Source: Craspedostauros australis
Taxonomy: Eukaryota > Bacillariophyta > Bacillariophyceae > Mastogloiales > Achnanthaceae
Reading direction: 5' to 3'
DNA: 64,000 nucleotides
Assembly (NCBI GenBank): GCA_026770025.1
Contig: JAMXDE010000018.1
Coordinates: 1,364,001 to 1,428,000, forward strand
Positions 10,544 through 20,864 of the stretch are shown here, piece by piece (position 1 is the first letter of the stretch; each line of letters starts with the position of its first letter). A program made the translations under genes and the position numbers. The notes beneath the pieces were generated by a model, which was not told where the DNA came from, did not search any database, and saw nothing but the letters and a program-made list of their open reading frames with translations.

Positions 10544-11171
10544 CGTCATTGGTCGGCGTTGCGATTTCCGCATTCCTGATGCAACCGATCGTCGTTGTCG
10601 CTCACATGAAGTCTGCACCATCATCTTGTTCATCGCGGTTGCTGATGCCGTGATGGTGATGGTGGTGGTGTGGTCGCAGTTGCAACGAGTGTCAAGTCCT
10701 ATTGGCAACATCTTGCTCGCATTGTTTTGTGTGGTCGAACCAAGAAGTGTTGAGGTGTGTGTGATGTGTGCGAAAACTTGGTTGTCGGAACTCTCTTCTT
10801 CCACGTGTCGTTGTTGATTGTTCGAGGCGGCTCATAGCCTTTGAGCACAAGTATAGATCTCGTCGTATTACGACATTTCGCTGTCATCAACGACGACGCT
10901 ATCATACCATGCATACGTACGAATAGACTCCAGAGAGAGAGAGAGCATTCCATTTAGTAGATATGCGTCATGATTGCATGCTTATACGTACTCAGGAGCA
11001 AGCTGCATCTCCTTGATTGGTTGGGAGTGATGTATCGATCCAAAACAATCAAATCAAGTCATCTTCATGAATTGCCGTAATCCATCGTCTCGCAACAATG
11101 ATTTGCAGTATACTGGGAGTACCTGCCCTCTCTAGTATGTGAGCCATTGTACTTCCGGAAACTCGCCGCAA
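10544..11171. other. Intergenic region between J-domain and Trm10 genes
   Basis: Upstream sequence of the J-domain gene and 3' flank of the Trm10-like gene. It contains a short GA repeat (about 10932-10945). No coding signal was seen. Confidence 0.4.
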
Positions 11172-12020
11172 CTACGTGTGCAACGTTCTGCCGGGATGGC
11201 GCTTGGCGTGATGCTGGATAGCCTGTTCCGCTGCTTTCAGAAAGCAAAGATTGCCCCTGCCTCTCATCGTCGCGTCCTGCCAGTTCCATTGCCACTGCTG
11301 TTGCCCTTCCAGCACGCAATCCACATTCAGCGGTTCGTTCGTGGAGATATTCTGAAAGCACTGCTCCAGCGGCCATCGTTTCGGGATGAGATCCAGCTTG
11401 TGCGCCCGATCCTTGCTGCGATTCAACTGAACGCGCCGATCGATCAGCAGACCAACGACCACCGTCCTGGGTGGCATCGCGGTCGGATCGACAGCATCGG
11501 TGGCATCCGGCGACAGATACACCGTTCCATCGGCGACGCAATCTTCCAAGGCTTCGCACGAAAAGGAAACATGCGGCGCACGCGCTGTGATCAATGCTTG
11601 CGTGCGCTGCTGCAACGCCTGCTTGTCGGCATCGGTGTTGCATCCCACGACCACGATGCGCGCGCATTCTCGCTCGTTGGCCGACTCCATCTGCCAGTTG
11701 ATGAAATTGGCGACCTGCCTTGCAACGGCCATGATCTTTTCCTTTCTCGGACGTGCTTCTCGCGGGAAGCCGTATCCTGCGTCGCAAATGATGGTGAATG
11801 CATTGTCGTTCTTCTGCGTGTCGCTGGGTGGGCTTTCCGCATCGATCTTATCGCTGCTTGCGATCGAAACTTGCTTCAGCTGTTCTGATAGTTGGCCGAC
11901 CTGGACTTCTGATCGTCCGTCGCTTTCCGACTCATCGCACGTCGCGGAGGCTGCTGGTGGTGGTGATGATGTCGATGCTGATGCCAATACTGATAGTTCT
12001 GTTGTGGTCTGCGCAGACAT
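11172..12020 (-). CDS. Trm10-family tRNA (purine-9-N1) methyltransferase-like protein
   Basis: 282 residues from ATG 12020. After a low-complexity Ser/Ala-rich N-terminus, the SPOUT-type Trm10 domain is visible. It has an opening strand (AFTIICDAGYGF, about 74-85), the characteristic VYLSPDATDAV (about 167-177), VVVGLLIDRR (about 187-196), where the Asp aligns with the proposed catalytic Asp of yeast Trm10, and a closing PKRWPLEQCF and LNVDCVLEG. Known members methylate G9 or A9 of tRNA using S-adenosylmethionine; the nucleotide specificity here is unknown. Length is close to that of nuclear Trm10 enzymes. Stop is TAG. It lies on the same strand as the neighbouring membrane protein gene with about 350 bases between. 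Confidence 0.7.
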   Translation of the reverse strand: MSAQTTTELSVLASASTSSPPPAASATCDESESDGRSEVQVGQLSEQLKQVSIASSDKIDAESPPSDTQKNDNAFTIICDAGYGFPREARPRKEKIMAVARQVANFINWQMESANERECARIVVVGCNTDADKQALQQRTQALITARAPHVSFSCEALEDCVADGTVYLSPDATDAVDPTAMPPRTVVVGLLIDRRVQLNRSKDRAHKLDLIPKRWPLEQCFQNISTNEPLNVDCVLEGQQQWQWNWQDATMRGRGNLCFLKAAEQAIQHHAKRHPGRTLHT

Positions 12021-12374
12021 GGTTGGGACATCAGCAATACTGCAATGCAACTATGGTGGTATGTATGGTATGCAGTGTTGTTGCAATGTTCGACAATCGC
12101 AGAACAAATGAAATGGTGAGGTTTGTTTGTGTTGGGTGGTGCCAACACAACACAACACAGGAGAGTTTGGATCTGGACCGTTTCATTTTTCTGATGGACA
12201 AACGAACTCAACCTTCGTCTGCACGTCAACGTCGACGTCGCCACCAAACCACGAGCTACTCACTATTCTTGTAGACTGCACACAAACATTCATTCGATTA
12301 CAGTCTCTGTTTACTCTAATCCTTGCCTCCCTGATTCTTGCTCTTCTTCTTCTTCACCTGCTGCAACACGGCAC

Positions 12375-13688
12375 TTATCTAATGCGACGCCAGTGACTTT
12401 CGATCACTGCAACGGCCATGCCGATGCCCGCAATGGCGAAGAATCCAACCTGAATTTCCAGCGGAACGGAATCAGACGAGAAGTTCACGCAAGAGGTGTC
12501 ATCGTCCACCGTATCGCCATCCGCATCGTCACCGCGGCACGTATTCCAGGAAGCACCAAAGAAGTTGGCGCCAGCAAACACAGTGATCCAAAGCAGCAGT
12601 CCGAATACGACCCGGATCCATTTTGCGATGATCTGGCCACAGCTGGGTTGTCCTTGTTCTTCGTATCCATCGAAGCTGGCGGCGAGGTTGTGCTGCAAGG
12701 TTTCCAACGACCGTGGTCGGAACAGCCACGACACCTTGCGCTGCTGGCTTTGCGAAGCGTTCGAGGGCTGGCTTGGAAAGACGTTGGACAAGGCCCAGTG
12801 CTTGACGCACACCGTGATGAACATTCCCAACGACCAACCAAACAGCATGCCCATGGCCCATTCCGTTGCGTTGTTGGCAAACGAAGACGACGCAAAGCTG
12901 TCGGCCGTGCGGATCCATCTCTTGAGGAGGTTGTAGGTTGGGTACGCCGTGAAGATGCTTGCGATGAGAATCGTCAAGATCTGATATCCCCGGGGTGTAG
13001 AAGCAGCCACCCACCATGGATCGTCACCGCCAGTGCTGCGACGATTGTCATGATCCCGCACGTAGGACGTTCCGGTCTCGCTTCCGAACGGGATGCTCGC
13101 GCCGGATTGTGGAGGCGATGTATTTCCGCCGCATGTCAGCGCCTTGACCAATCGGTGAAGACACCAAGCCACGGGGATGTTGATGGATGGATGGGCAAAC
13201 AACCCAACGATGGTGCCCTGCAAAGTGTGGCCAAAGGTGTTGAAACCGGGCGTGAAGGAAACATTTCTGTCTTCGTCCACCAACCCATCCTTGGGACCGA
13301 AATCCAGCTGCGACGCAATGCCTTGGAAGTGATCTTCACCCGCCAGCAGGCGGAATAGGAGGAGCGCTGCAAGCGTGATGCCTGGCGCAAAGACGTAGAA
13401 GAACACCTTGTGCGATGGGCGTAGCGCCACATGCAGCGCTTCCACTTCGTCGGCGCTGATGGACAACGCATTGCGCTTGCGTTGCATCGCAGCGTATAGG
13501 AGCACGGTTCCCAACGATGGCAGGAGGATTAGCGCAAGCATGATCAACAAGGCATGGCTGGGTGATTCATCTGAACTCCAGGCTGCCACCAGAGCTGCGA
13601 GGCTTGCGGTGACGAACACTGTCGGTGCGAGGATTGTCATCACCCCGATCGGACGGCCATCGCCGGTGCTGACATGTTCATCAGACAT
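12375..13688 (-). CDS. Multipass membrane protein of unknown function, 437 aa
   Basis: A continuous frame from ATG 13688 to TAA, with seven or eight strongly hydrophobic segments at about 16-36, 45-66, 94-113, 154-180, 236-255, 277-300, 360-380 and 412-430. Loops contain an Asp-rich stretch near the C-terminus (CRGDDADGDTVDDD) that could bind cations and a Gly/Ser-rich loop near 190-230. There is no N-terminal signal peptide, so the first segment is likely a signal anchor. I do not recognise the family. The long open frame with alternating hydrophobic and polar blocks supports a real gene. Confidence 0.65.
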   Translation of the reverse strand: MSDEHVSTGDGRPIGVMTILAPTVFVTASLAALVAAWSSDESPSHALLIMLALILLPSLGTVLLYAAMQRKRNALSISADEVEALHVALRPSHKVFFYVFAPGITLAALLLFRLLAGEDHFQGIASQLDFGPKDGLVDEDRNVSFTPGFNTFGHTLQGTIVGLFAHPSINIPVAWCLHRLVKALTCGGNTSPPQSGASIPFGSETGTSYVRDHDNRRSTGGDDPWWVAASTPRGYQILTILIASIFTAYPTYNLLKRWIRTADSFASSSFANNATEWAMGMLFGWSLGMFITVCVKHWALSNVFPSQPSNASQSQQRKVSWLFRPRSLETLQHNLAASFDGYEEQGQPSCGQIIAKWIRVVFGLLLWITVFAGANFFGASWNTCRGDDADGDTVDDDTSCVNFSSDSVPLEIQVGFFAIAGIGMAVAVIESHWRRIR

Positions 13689-14901
13689 CTTCTTCTCTGC
13701 TATTGTATTATATTCTATGTGGAGGACGAGTATGTGCCACTATTTTTGTGCTATCAACCTGTTGGTGTCGTTCTATGCTGGTTGTCTTATTGTGTCCATC
13801 TTGCTCTTCCTTGCCGTGCTTTGCATGGATGATGTCAACAAGCTCAGATTGTGCGAGCCTCACACACAATCGTGATGTTTCTGTTGGTGGAACAGTTCGC
13901 GCGAACTTCCACACAGCCACAAGTTTCGTTCCACTCCGTCCACATGTGGTGTTCTCCTTTTGGTGAACTGGCGAACCGAGTCGTGCGGGACCAACACTCA
14001 ACCAAGACCAAGATACAAAGTCTATCGAATCGTTCTCTCGTTGTCAGGAGAGTGGCTAACCACGCTCTACGCCGGGATACTTGAGGGCACTGCGTGCGTG
14101 TTGTTGCTTGTTGTCGCACGAGTACCATGGTGGAGTGCAAGTGTCTGCAAGGTAGGGGACCATTATGTATTATATGTATAAAAGACTAGTATTTATAATC
14201 TGTTCTATCTAACTCCGAAAGACCTGAACTGGTCATCGCCGTGGGTGCGATTGTTGTCAAGTGACGAATGATGCCTTTGGCGTTCCGCAGCTCGGAACAC
14301 CGATAGAGCATCAGCCTCGTATCTGTCTTCATGTATCGAGCTGTGTCCTGCTGGGTGTTGTTCCCTGGCCGAAAAGCAAAATGAAAGTGGACGACATGCC
14401 CCCGGACATGTTGACGCCCGTCAAGCCAACCAAAAGTCTTCGTGTTGCTTGATCCACCTCGATATGGTGGGGGTATGTCTTCATACATGTTCCGCAGCAT
14501 CGAGTGGCATGCCTTGCTTGCTCCAGAAACTCCGCCTACTCCTGCTGTTCATGGCCCCATCGTGCCTTCCTCTCGTGTTCGCTGCTGGGAAGTCTCCTCG
14601 TGGACGAGAGGACTTTTCTCTCGCCGGCGGCGACGACAAGCGTGGGGGTTGTGCATCTTTTTAGTGTGTGGTATAGTAGTAAGTAGTTTGTGTGGATCTG
14701 ATGGCGGCGATGCTGTTCTGCGTGTGGGAGACTGCCCTACCTGACGGCTTGACCACTCACATTCGCGATAGATTGGGAGTGGGTGGCACGCTCTCCTGGA
14801 GTACAACTCGCATCGCCAAACACTTGTGCTTGGAGTCGGAATCGTTGTCATGACCGGATGAGGCACGCAATGGAGCTTGCTCGCAAGCGCCGGTGGCCCT
14901 T
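13689..14901. other. Intergenic region without a convincing gene
   Basis: Short frames only. An AT-rich stretch with TATATGTATAAAAGAC lies around 14170-14190. No conserved motif was found. Confidence 0.4.
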
Positions 14902-15591
14902 CTAATGGAACCAGGACGATTCGGTCTTCTTGGATCGGTTGGTCAAACGACGCTTGATCTGTGCTGGGGCCAGGTTGCCGTGAGCACGGGCAGCCTGCGC
15001 AATCTGCGCCTCGCCTGCGTGCATGCCAGCAAATGCAATGTCCGAGGCACCGCTGGTCGTGCTGTGCTGGTGGAGGGCGTCGCGGATGCTTGCGAACTGT
15101 CTGCATTCGTCAGGAAGGGGCTTGTCGGTGACCAACCTCCCGCGTTCGGAATGTAGCAACGAGGAACAATAGCTCTCCGACACGGCCGTGGTGTCTACAT
15201 GATTGAAAGCACAGTATGGCGCGTGGATTTTGTCGAGATGGTGGTGGGTGACCGGTTGTGACCGGAGATGACGAGAGAGCAATCGAAAGGACGAGTGAAA
15301 GTTGGTGAGGATCTGGGCGTTGTTCTTGTTCAACTGCCCCAAAACAAAAGCATCGGTCGGCACCTCGCGGGTGCACACATCATCCGGTGCCACGAGAACC
15401 TCCACTACTTCACCGATGTCGCCATCATCAGTATGACGACTTACCGTCACAAAAGTTCTCCTCTGCATCATACGAGGATGATGATTCACACGCGCGTTGG
15501 CAATCAATGAAGATGAACAGAGTATGCCGCGTATGCGATGATGGGTGGCAACACGAGAAGAAGGAAACGTGCGACCCACGGTGTCATCCAT
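14902..15591 (-). CDS. Doubtful hypothetical protein
   Basis: An open minus-strand frame from ATG 15591, with a later pair of ATGs opening the segment MMQRRTFVTVSRHTDDGD. The central part (GDIGEVVEVLVAPDDVCTRE) faintly recalls a lipoyl-type beta domain but lacks the lysine-containing loop. The end (HAGEAQIAQAARAHG) is helical. Overlapping frames of similar length on both strands weaken the case. The coding status and function are unknown. Confidence 0.25.
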   Translation of the reverse strand: MDDTVGRTFPSSRVATHHRIRGILCSSSLIANARVNHHPRMMQRRTFVTVSRHTDDGDIGEVVEVLVAPDDVCTREVPTDAFVLGQLNKNNAQILTNFHSSFRLLSRHLRSQPVTHHHLDKIHAPYCAFNHVDTTAVSESYCSSLLHSERGRLVTDKPLPDECRQFASIRDALHQHSTTSGASDIAFAGMHAGEAQIAQAARAHGNLAPAQIKRRLTNRSKKTESSWFH

Positions 15592-16872
15592 CCAACGAGC
15601 ATTTCGGGACGAAATCAAAAGACAGTGGGACAGCAACAAAGGAAACAAGAGAGATGGCAAGAGACGGTGAGCACATGCATGCAAAGGCAGAGCGTGGCGG
15701 CACGTGAAGCACCCCTTTGTCGACAGGTCCCAATACTTGTATTATCCAATACGTACGAAGGAAATCAGGCTCATTCTTTTCGCTGTCGCGGCGGGCGATG
15801 CTGAAGGCTGCTGCGTGGTCGAAAATCATGGCTGCAAAATGTCGGAATGGGAGTACGCGAGAATTGGTTTGTGTCGACACCCAGGTTCTGATGTTTTATG
15901 CGCAAAGCTCTCCTCATCAATCAAGGAAGCAGAGAGGCCCACAATCAAACGAAAGGAACGGGACGGCGGCGGTGCGCGATTGTTCGTACTCAGTCCATGA
16001 TGGGTGTTGTGGATGAGGCTGCCACCCTGAGCGATGGCCGAGCAACGGCAGCACTGCTCAGTTTCGAAGAGTATCTTCTTTGGCGGAGTTCCAAAACCCG
16101 AACCGCAAACGTCAGGGTTGAAACAAATGCCAAGCCAAAGAACAAACCTTGTCAGCTGGATCCGAACTGTGAGCATTATTGTGACACCTCTGACAGCGGA
16201 GTCATCAACAGATCTCCCACACACGGAAAGTGCTCTCACGGTTGCACACGAACAGATTCCGCATCCAACGAAGAACGGATTCCGATGGTTTGGGGCAATA
16301 CCGACACACCGGAACCACGAAGATGTGATGAGAGCGAGTGGCAGAACTCTTAAGATACCCAATACCCATGTCTGCACACGAGCATGCAGAAAGAACATTT
16401 GCATTTCCGATGTCAAACACGCCGAACCTTGGTTGTCACAATTCGTGTTCTTGTGGTGGGCGAGAGTTTTCGTGGAAGCAGATGTCTTGTGGAGATGTTC
16501 TTGTTGGCACATCAAGTTGCTGAAATTATGAACAACGAAAATACACCCTGAAATTATGGATTTATTGGCCTCATGTTGACGCTAATTTACTTAACTTGTA
16601 CTACACAAGAGCTTTCTCTCAGCCATCGCTAATTTTAGCGGGGAGTGGATGTAGGTCTTTGGATCTGCGAGAACGACGGCGATGGTGACGACGATACATT
16701 CACTCACCAGTATCACCAACAACATTCGCATCCAGCGATGGCAACAGGCGTGACAATATCTATTATATATGCAATCCAATGCGACGGAGGGTGCGCGATT
16801 TCGATTGCTTTCGTGAGTGCATACGAGTAAACGAGATCCAAGCGAATTCCCTACCTTTGGCGATAGTACCCG
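15592..16872. other. Region without a convincing gene
   Basis: Overlapping frames on both strands (for example around 15826-16531) are of similar length and none has a recognisable motif. It sits downstream of the large NTPase gene. Confidence 0.35.
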
Positions 16873-19800
16873 CTATTGATCCAAGTTCTGCAACCAATCG
16901 CCATCCTCAGCCTCCAAAGCATCCAGCTCCTTCTCCATTTCTACATCCTTCATTGTGATGCGATACCCGTACTCGTTGATCTTCCGACTGCGCCTGCGAA
17001 GATTGTCGAGCTTGTTCAACGATTCACTCAGCAGTGGACTCGCATCGGTTGGAAAGCCTGCGTAAAGGGATGTTCCGTTGTCGTTGCCATTGTTATCGTC
17101 GTCTTCCTCATCGTCTTTGGGTGGCGCTGTATTCATGGCAAGGCTGTCTTCCATTCCTGCAACGCAGTACAACCGATTCGAGCCAAACATGATGTCAAGG
17201 AGGTCGTGGTAAATCCTGTCTCTGCTGTGGCGGATTGTCTTGTAGTCAATTGGATGAGAATCAAACATATCTCTGCCTTGGACGCAGACCGTGAAGAGTC
17301 CCGCTTCCCATCTCAAGAAATTGCCTGCGCTGTCTGTGATCTTCTTCACGCCAGCAGTGGAAACGTATCCATCCGCGAGGTTGCTCGATCCCTCCGCCGC
17401 AGTTGTGAGTGATGGACAGAAATTCTGTTTGGTTGGATTGAATGAGCCTGTGTCTGAATGGGGGATGTCGTCCTCAAGATTAGCGCATGTCTCCCTCATC
17501 TTGAGAAGGCCTTGTATCAGCTTCTTGTCCATGTCAAACGTTGGCACCAGGGTCTCGTACCGTGAAGCATCGAAGCCGTCGGCTGTGCTATAACTCGAGG
17601 CCAGTTCACGAGGATTGTTGCCAAAGTTTTGATCGACTTGCTTTGTTTCCAACCCGTCCCAACGGTTCAGCTGCATGCGAGCCTTCTGCGCACTGATACG
17701 TTCTTCAATTTCCTCTTTCAGCCACTCCTCGAACTGAGCTTTGGTCATCTCTTCAACGTTCTCGGGCTTTGTTGGTATGGTCGGTTCGTTGAGGCTCATT
17801 GCAGACTGCTGATGGTACATTCCATTCAACACAAAGTCAGACCAAACGGAGACAGGAGTCACATCTTCCAGAGCATCCCATGCCTCTTGCACGTGGTCTG
17901 GCGTGTTGTCAGGGACTCCCGTGGACGATTTGGGCTGCATGTTGAGCGTATCCTTCAGAATGGATTGGATGCGTTTCCGTTTCTCTTGTGCGACCGTCGT
18001 GGCTGCAGTGATGGCAGAACCGACGATCTGCGTCGACAACGCCTCGAAGGGAAGCAGAGTCTCTCCAAGAAAGCCATAGCTGCCCTTCACCCGCTTTCCA
18101 GTCTCCAACAGCCACACACACAGCAGTTGAATTGCTGGATCCACCAAGTATGGCTTCTTCAGGCTCTTCGGCTGCGTGAATGCTGGATCCACCTGAGCGT
18201 TCCCATCCTCATCCAACACAACGTGGTCGAATATCTCGAAAGGCACTGGTACCACCAGTCCATAACTCGTGACGAGATGGTACATGATGTTGATGTCGTT
18301 CGTTCCGAACCTCTCAAACTCGATTCCATAGTCGAGTCTCATCGCGCGTTCCATTGCTGTTTCGATGTCCATGGGCACTTCGAGTTCCTCTTGATACAGA
18401 GCAATAGCCAGGATTCGTGCCACTGCCAGAGCTTGTTTGCTGGCTCCTTCGCTGGCTCCTTCTGCCGTCCACCCATCAGTCCGAAGGGTGGAAAAACCGT
18501 TGCATCGTAGAAACTTGGTGAACACCAACGAGATCAGCCTCAGATCATGATACGGGTCGCCGAAGCTCAACACCGTCTCTGCCAGCAGGTTGATCAAGAT
18601 GGATGTCATCCTTGCATTGTGCGATGCGATGATGCTCATGAATGGCGTCTCCATCATCTTCTCGTAGGTGGGGAGCTTGCACCTTTTTCCGCTTTGTCCG
18701 TCGTATTCCATGCAAAGGGCTTCGTACGTTTGTTTGGGATCCTTTTTGGCGCTGGGTTCAAGACAGACGAAGTTTTTGCTTGGAGAACCGGCAATCCCAC
18801 TGTACATTCCTGTGCCTGCGATAGAGAAGACCACCTCGATGGCTGACGGGGTTTCGGTTGCTGGGAGTCCACCATGACCCGTGCTGTCTCCTTCCTTCAC
18901 GCCTCCAGGGCCATTGTTCATGATGTAGTGACCAAGGTCTCTTCCAAGGTCATCATAGTTTCTGATGATCTCTCTCGCAAGATTGGGACACGTCGATGCT
19001 TCATCGATGGCAAGCACTATCCGAATCCTGTTGTCGTTCACATTCGGGTGTTCATCGTCGCCAGCCGCGTCGCCAGCCGCGTTAGTCGTGGCTTCCATCT
19101 TCTCGAGTGTACTCAGCCGCTGCTGCACCGTGTTTACTATCGTTGATAGCACCTCACCGTTGTATGCGAAGTCAGTATCCACCCATCTCTTCAAATAGGC
19201 TCGGCACTGATTCGTTCGATTTTCGTTTGGTTCCGTCGTCGCTACGTCACCATCTGCCTCATGCATCAGAGTGATGGTCGCATTTCTTGATTCTGAGCTT
19301 GTCGCCAGCTCGACCGTCTTGCCTGTACCGCTGCCGGAGAAGAAGACACGGACAACGCTGGAATCTGGCGCTTCGTCACATTTGACGGTATGAACTGCTT
19401 GGGGGGTTCCAGAGGCATCGCTCATGTGCCGAAACCCGCATTTGCCGATGTAGTATGCTGCTCTGCCATCGTCACAGTCCATGCGGTAAAGAGAATGCGT
19501 TGTTCGGACGTTTGGAGCGTCGTGGAGAATACTCAGGATCTTCCGCACCGATTCGCGGAGAGGAATGCTTGGGTCATCGATTCCACCAAGACCCTCGATT
19601 GACTTCCATGCGTATGATGCGCTGTCCCTGTTCCTAGCATTGTAGAGCCATTGGGTCAGGACGTGGTCCCCTTCATGGCTCCAACCGGCCATTTGTACTA
19701 CCTCCCCCCGCCAGCGCTTGTTTTCAACCATATCGATGACACCCTTTCGGAATCGCACCATTCTGTTCAGCCAATCAACCTCCCATGCGCTCATCTTGGC

Positions 19801-20250
19801 TTCGTCTGAACCATCTGCATTCATTTTGGTGATTGCGTCCCTGATTACTCTTGCGTCAGGCTTCGGCAAGGTCTTCAGCATCTCCATGACGCGTTCGAAA
19901 TCATCCTTGATGGTCCAGAAATCGTTGTTCTTGAAGACAGAATCGTATCTGTTCACAACGAGCGGCGTGTTACCACTAGCATCGTCGGCCTCACTGGCGA
20001 GTGCGGCCATGCGAAAGCTTGGGCGCCAACGTTGGTGGAGACCATCGTGATGATATTGGCACTGACCGTGACGCAGTTGCGCAAGGAATGGTGAGGACGA
20101 TACCGAAAGGGTGTAGCCAGACCTGAATGGCTGCAATGGTCGTGACAACAACGGTTGGGGGATGGTGAAACCCATCGCAGGAGGCATGGCTGCCATCGCC
20201 TTTGCCACCCTAGTTCCTGTCATCTTGGTCATGAGGCTTGGAGAGGGCAT
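16873..20250 (-). CDS. Large P-loop NTPase, about 1125 aa, possibly Crinkler/RHS-like
   Basis: The frame is open for 1283 codons to 20724, but its first part lies in the transposon end at 20657-20850, so I place the start at ATG 20250 (MPSPSLMTKM). The next 80 residues are rich in Arg, Ser and Pro and nearly free of acidic residues, like an organelle-targeting or disordered leader. Residues about 305-312 form a Walker A-like loop (FFSGSGTGKTVEL, with Ser in the first Gly position). About 415-418 form Walker B (RIVLAIDEAS), and a later strand-turn (VVFSIAGTGMYSG) could be sensor 1. C-terminal charged helices follow, with an Asp/Asn-rich linker near 1050. The P-loop architecture recalls NTPase modules of Crinkler and retrotransposon-hot-spot proteins, but that link is only my inference. 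Stop is TAG. Confidence 0.6.
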   Translation of the reverse strand: MPSPSLMTKMTGTRVAKAMAAMPPAMGFTIPQPLLSRPLQPFRSGYTLSVSSSPFLAQLRHGQCQYHHDGLHQRWRPSFRMAALASEADDASGNTPLVVNRYDSVFKNNDFWTIKDDFERVMEMLKTLPKPDARVIRDAITKMNADGSDEAKMSAWEVDWLNRMVRFRKGVIDMVENKRWRGEVVQMAGWSHEGDHVLTQWLYNARNRDSASYAWKSIEGLGGIDDPSIPLRESVRKILSILHDAPNVRTTHSLYRMDCDDGRAAYYIGKCGFRHMSDASGTPQAVHTVKCDEAPDSSVVRVFFSGSGTGKTVELATSSESRNATITLMHEADGDVATTEPNENRTNQCRAYLKRWVDTDFAYNGEVLSTIVNTVQQRLSTLEKMEATTNAAGDAAGDDEHPNVNDNRIRIVLAIDEASTCPNLAREIIRNYDDLGRDLGHYIMNNGPGGVKEGDSTGHGGLPATETPSAIEVVFSIAGTGMYSGIAGSPSKNFVCLEPSAKKDPKQTYEALCMEYDGQSGKRCKLPTYEKMMETPFMSIIASHNARMTSILINLLAETVLSFGDPYHDLRLISLVFTKFLRCNGFSTLRTDGWTAEGASEGASKQALAVARILAIALYQEELEVPMDIETAMERAMRLDYGIEFERFGTNDINIMYHLVTSYGLVVPVPFEIFDHVVLDEDGNAQVDPAFTQPKSLKKPYLVDPAIQLLCVWLLETGKRVKGSYGFLGETLLPFEALSTQIVGSAITAATTVAQEKRKRIQSILKDTLNMQPKSSTGVPDNTPDHVQEAWDALEDVTPVSVWSDFVLNGMYHQQSAMSLNEPTIPTKPENVEEMTKAQFEEWLKEEIEERISAQKARMQLNRWDGLETKQVDQNFGNNPRELASSYSTADGFDASRYETLVPTFDMDKKLIQGLLKMRETCANLEDDIPHSDTGSFNPTKQNFCPSLTTAAEGSSNLADGYVSTAGVKKITDSAGNFLRWEAGLFTVCVQGRDMFDSHPIDYKTIRHSRDRIYHDLLDIMFGSNRLYCVAGMEDSLAMNTAPPKDDEEDDDNNGNDNGTSLYAGFPTDASPLLSESLNKLDNLRRRSRKINEYGYRITMKDVEMEKELDALEAEDGDWLQNLDQ

Positions 20251-20656
20251 GGTGGTTCTGGGTTTGGTTTCTACGTTGGCGTTGACGTTGACGTTGACGT
20301 TAGTGTTGATGTTGGTGTGAACTTGAGCGTTGCAGTGAATCTGAGGTGCCAGTCTGATCTGGGGTCGCTGGATTGCTTCTTCTGTGGGCTGAAGCTTGAG
20401 TAGGACAGAGATAGCGTGGATGCCGAAGTGGAGTTGATGGTGTCGTTTTCGGTGTTTTGTGTGGTCGTATGATTTGGCACAGCAGATCGATGATTCTTTT
20501 TTTGTGGCTGTGTCAGTGTCGCAAGCCGTTCGATCGGAGCTGCTCTGCTGTTCTGTGTGGGATGTCTGTGGCGTGGTACACCCTCTCGGTCCATCCTCCA
20601 GTGTTTGTGTCCCAACACATAGATCTGGTTCAACGTGGCGTGCGGAGTTCGGATAT

Positions 20657-20850
20657 CCGTGAGGAAAATAAAAGGACTCGTGAGTCCGTTTAGCGCTTAG
20701 TGGACTCACCAATCCACTTGGCATTTTTGTTGTTTCGTAAGTGGACTCCTCAGTCCAGTTACCGTAAGTGGACTGAGGAGTCCACTTACGACCACAAAAA
20801 AAGTAGTCGAATTTCGCTCATCTGAGAAAAGACTACTTCGACCACCCCAC
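20657..20850. repeat. Left multi-hairpin terminal inverted repeat
   Basis: It contains a series of imperfect and perfect hairpins: GGACTCGTGAGTCC, a stem of TAGTGGACT type, CGTAAGTGGACT with loop GAGG (20763-20790), and AAGTAGTC paired with GACTACTT (about 20800-20840). The inverse sequence, about 80-90 percent alike by eye, lies at 35761-35953. Confidence 0.75.
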
Positions 20851-20855
20851 GCTGT

Positions 20856-20864
20856 CACATTTTT
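20856..20864. repeat. MULE target-site duplication, left copy
   Basis: The 9-bp CACATTTTT directly abuts the left TIR of the 20865-23133 element and recurs exactly at 23134-23142. Nine-base duplications are typical of Mutator-like elements. Confidence 0.8.

Noticed and set aside
15826-16531. A 229-codon minus-strand frame and two overlapping plus-strand frames
   Set aside because: No motif and no way to prefer one strand.
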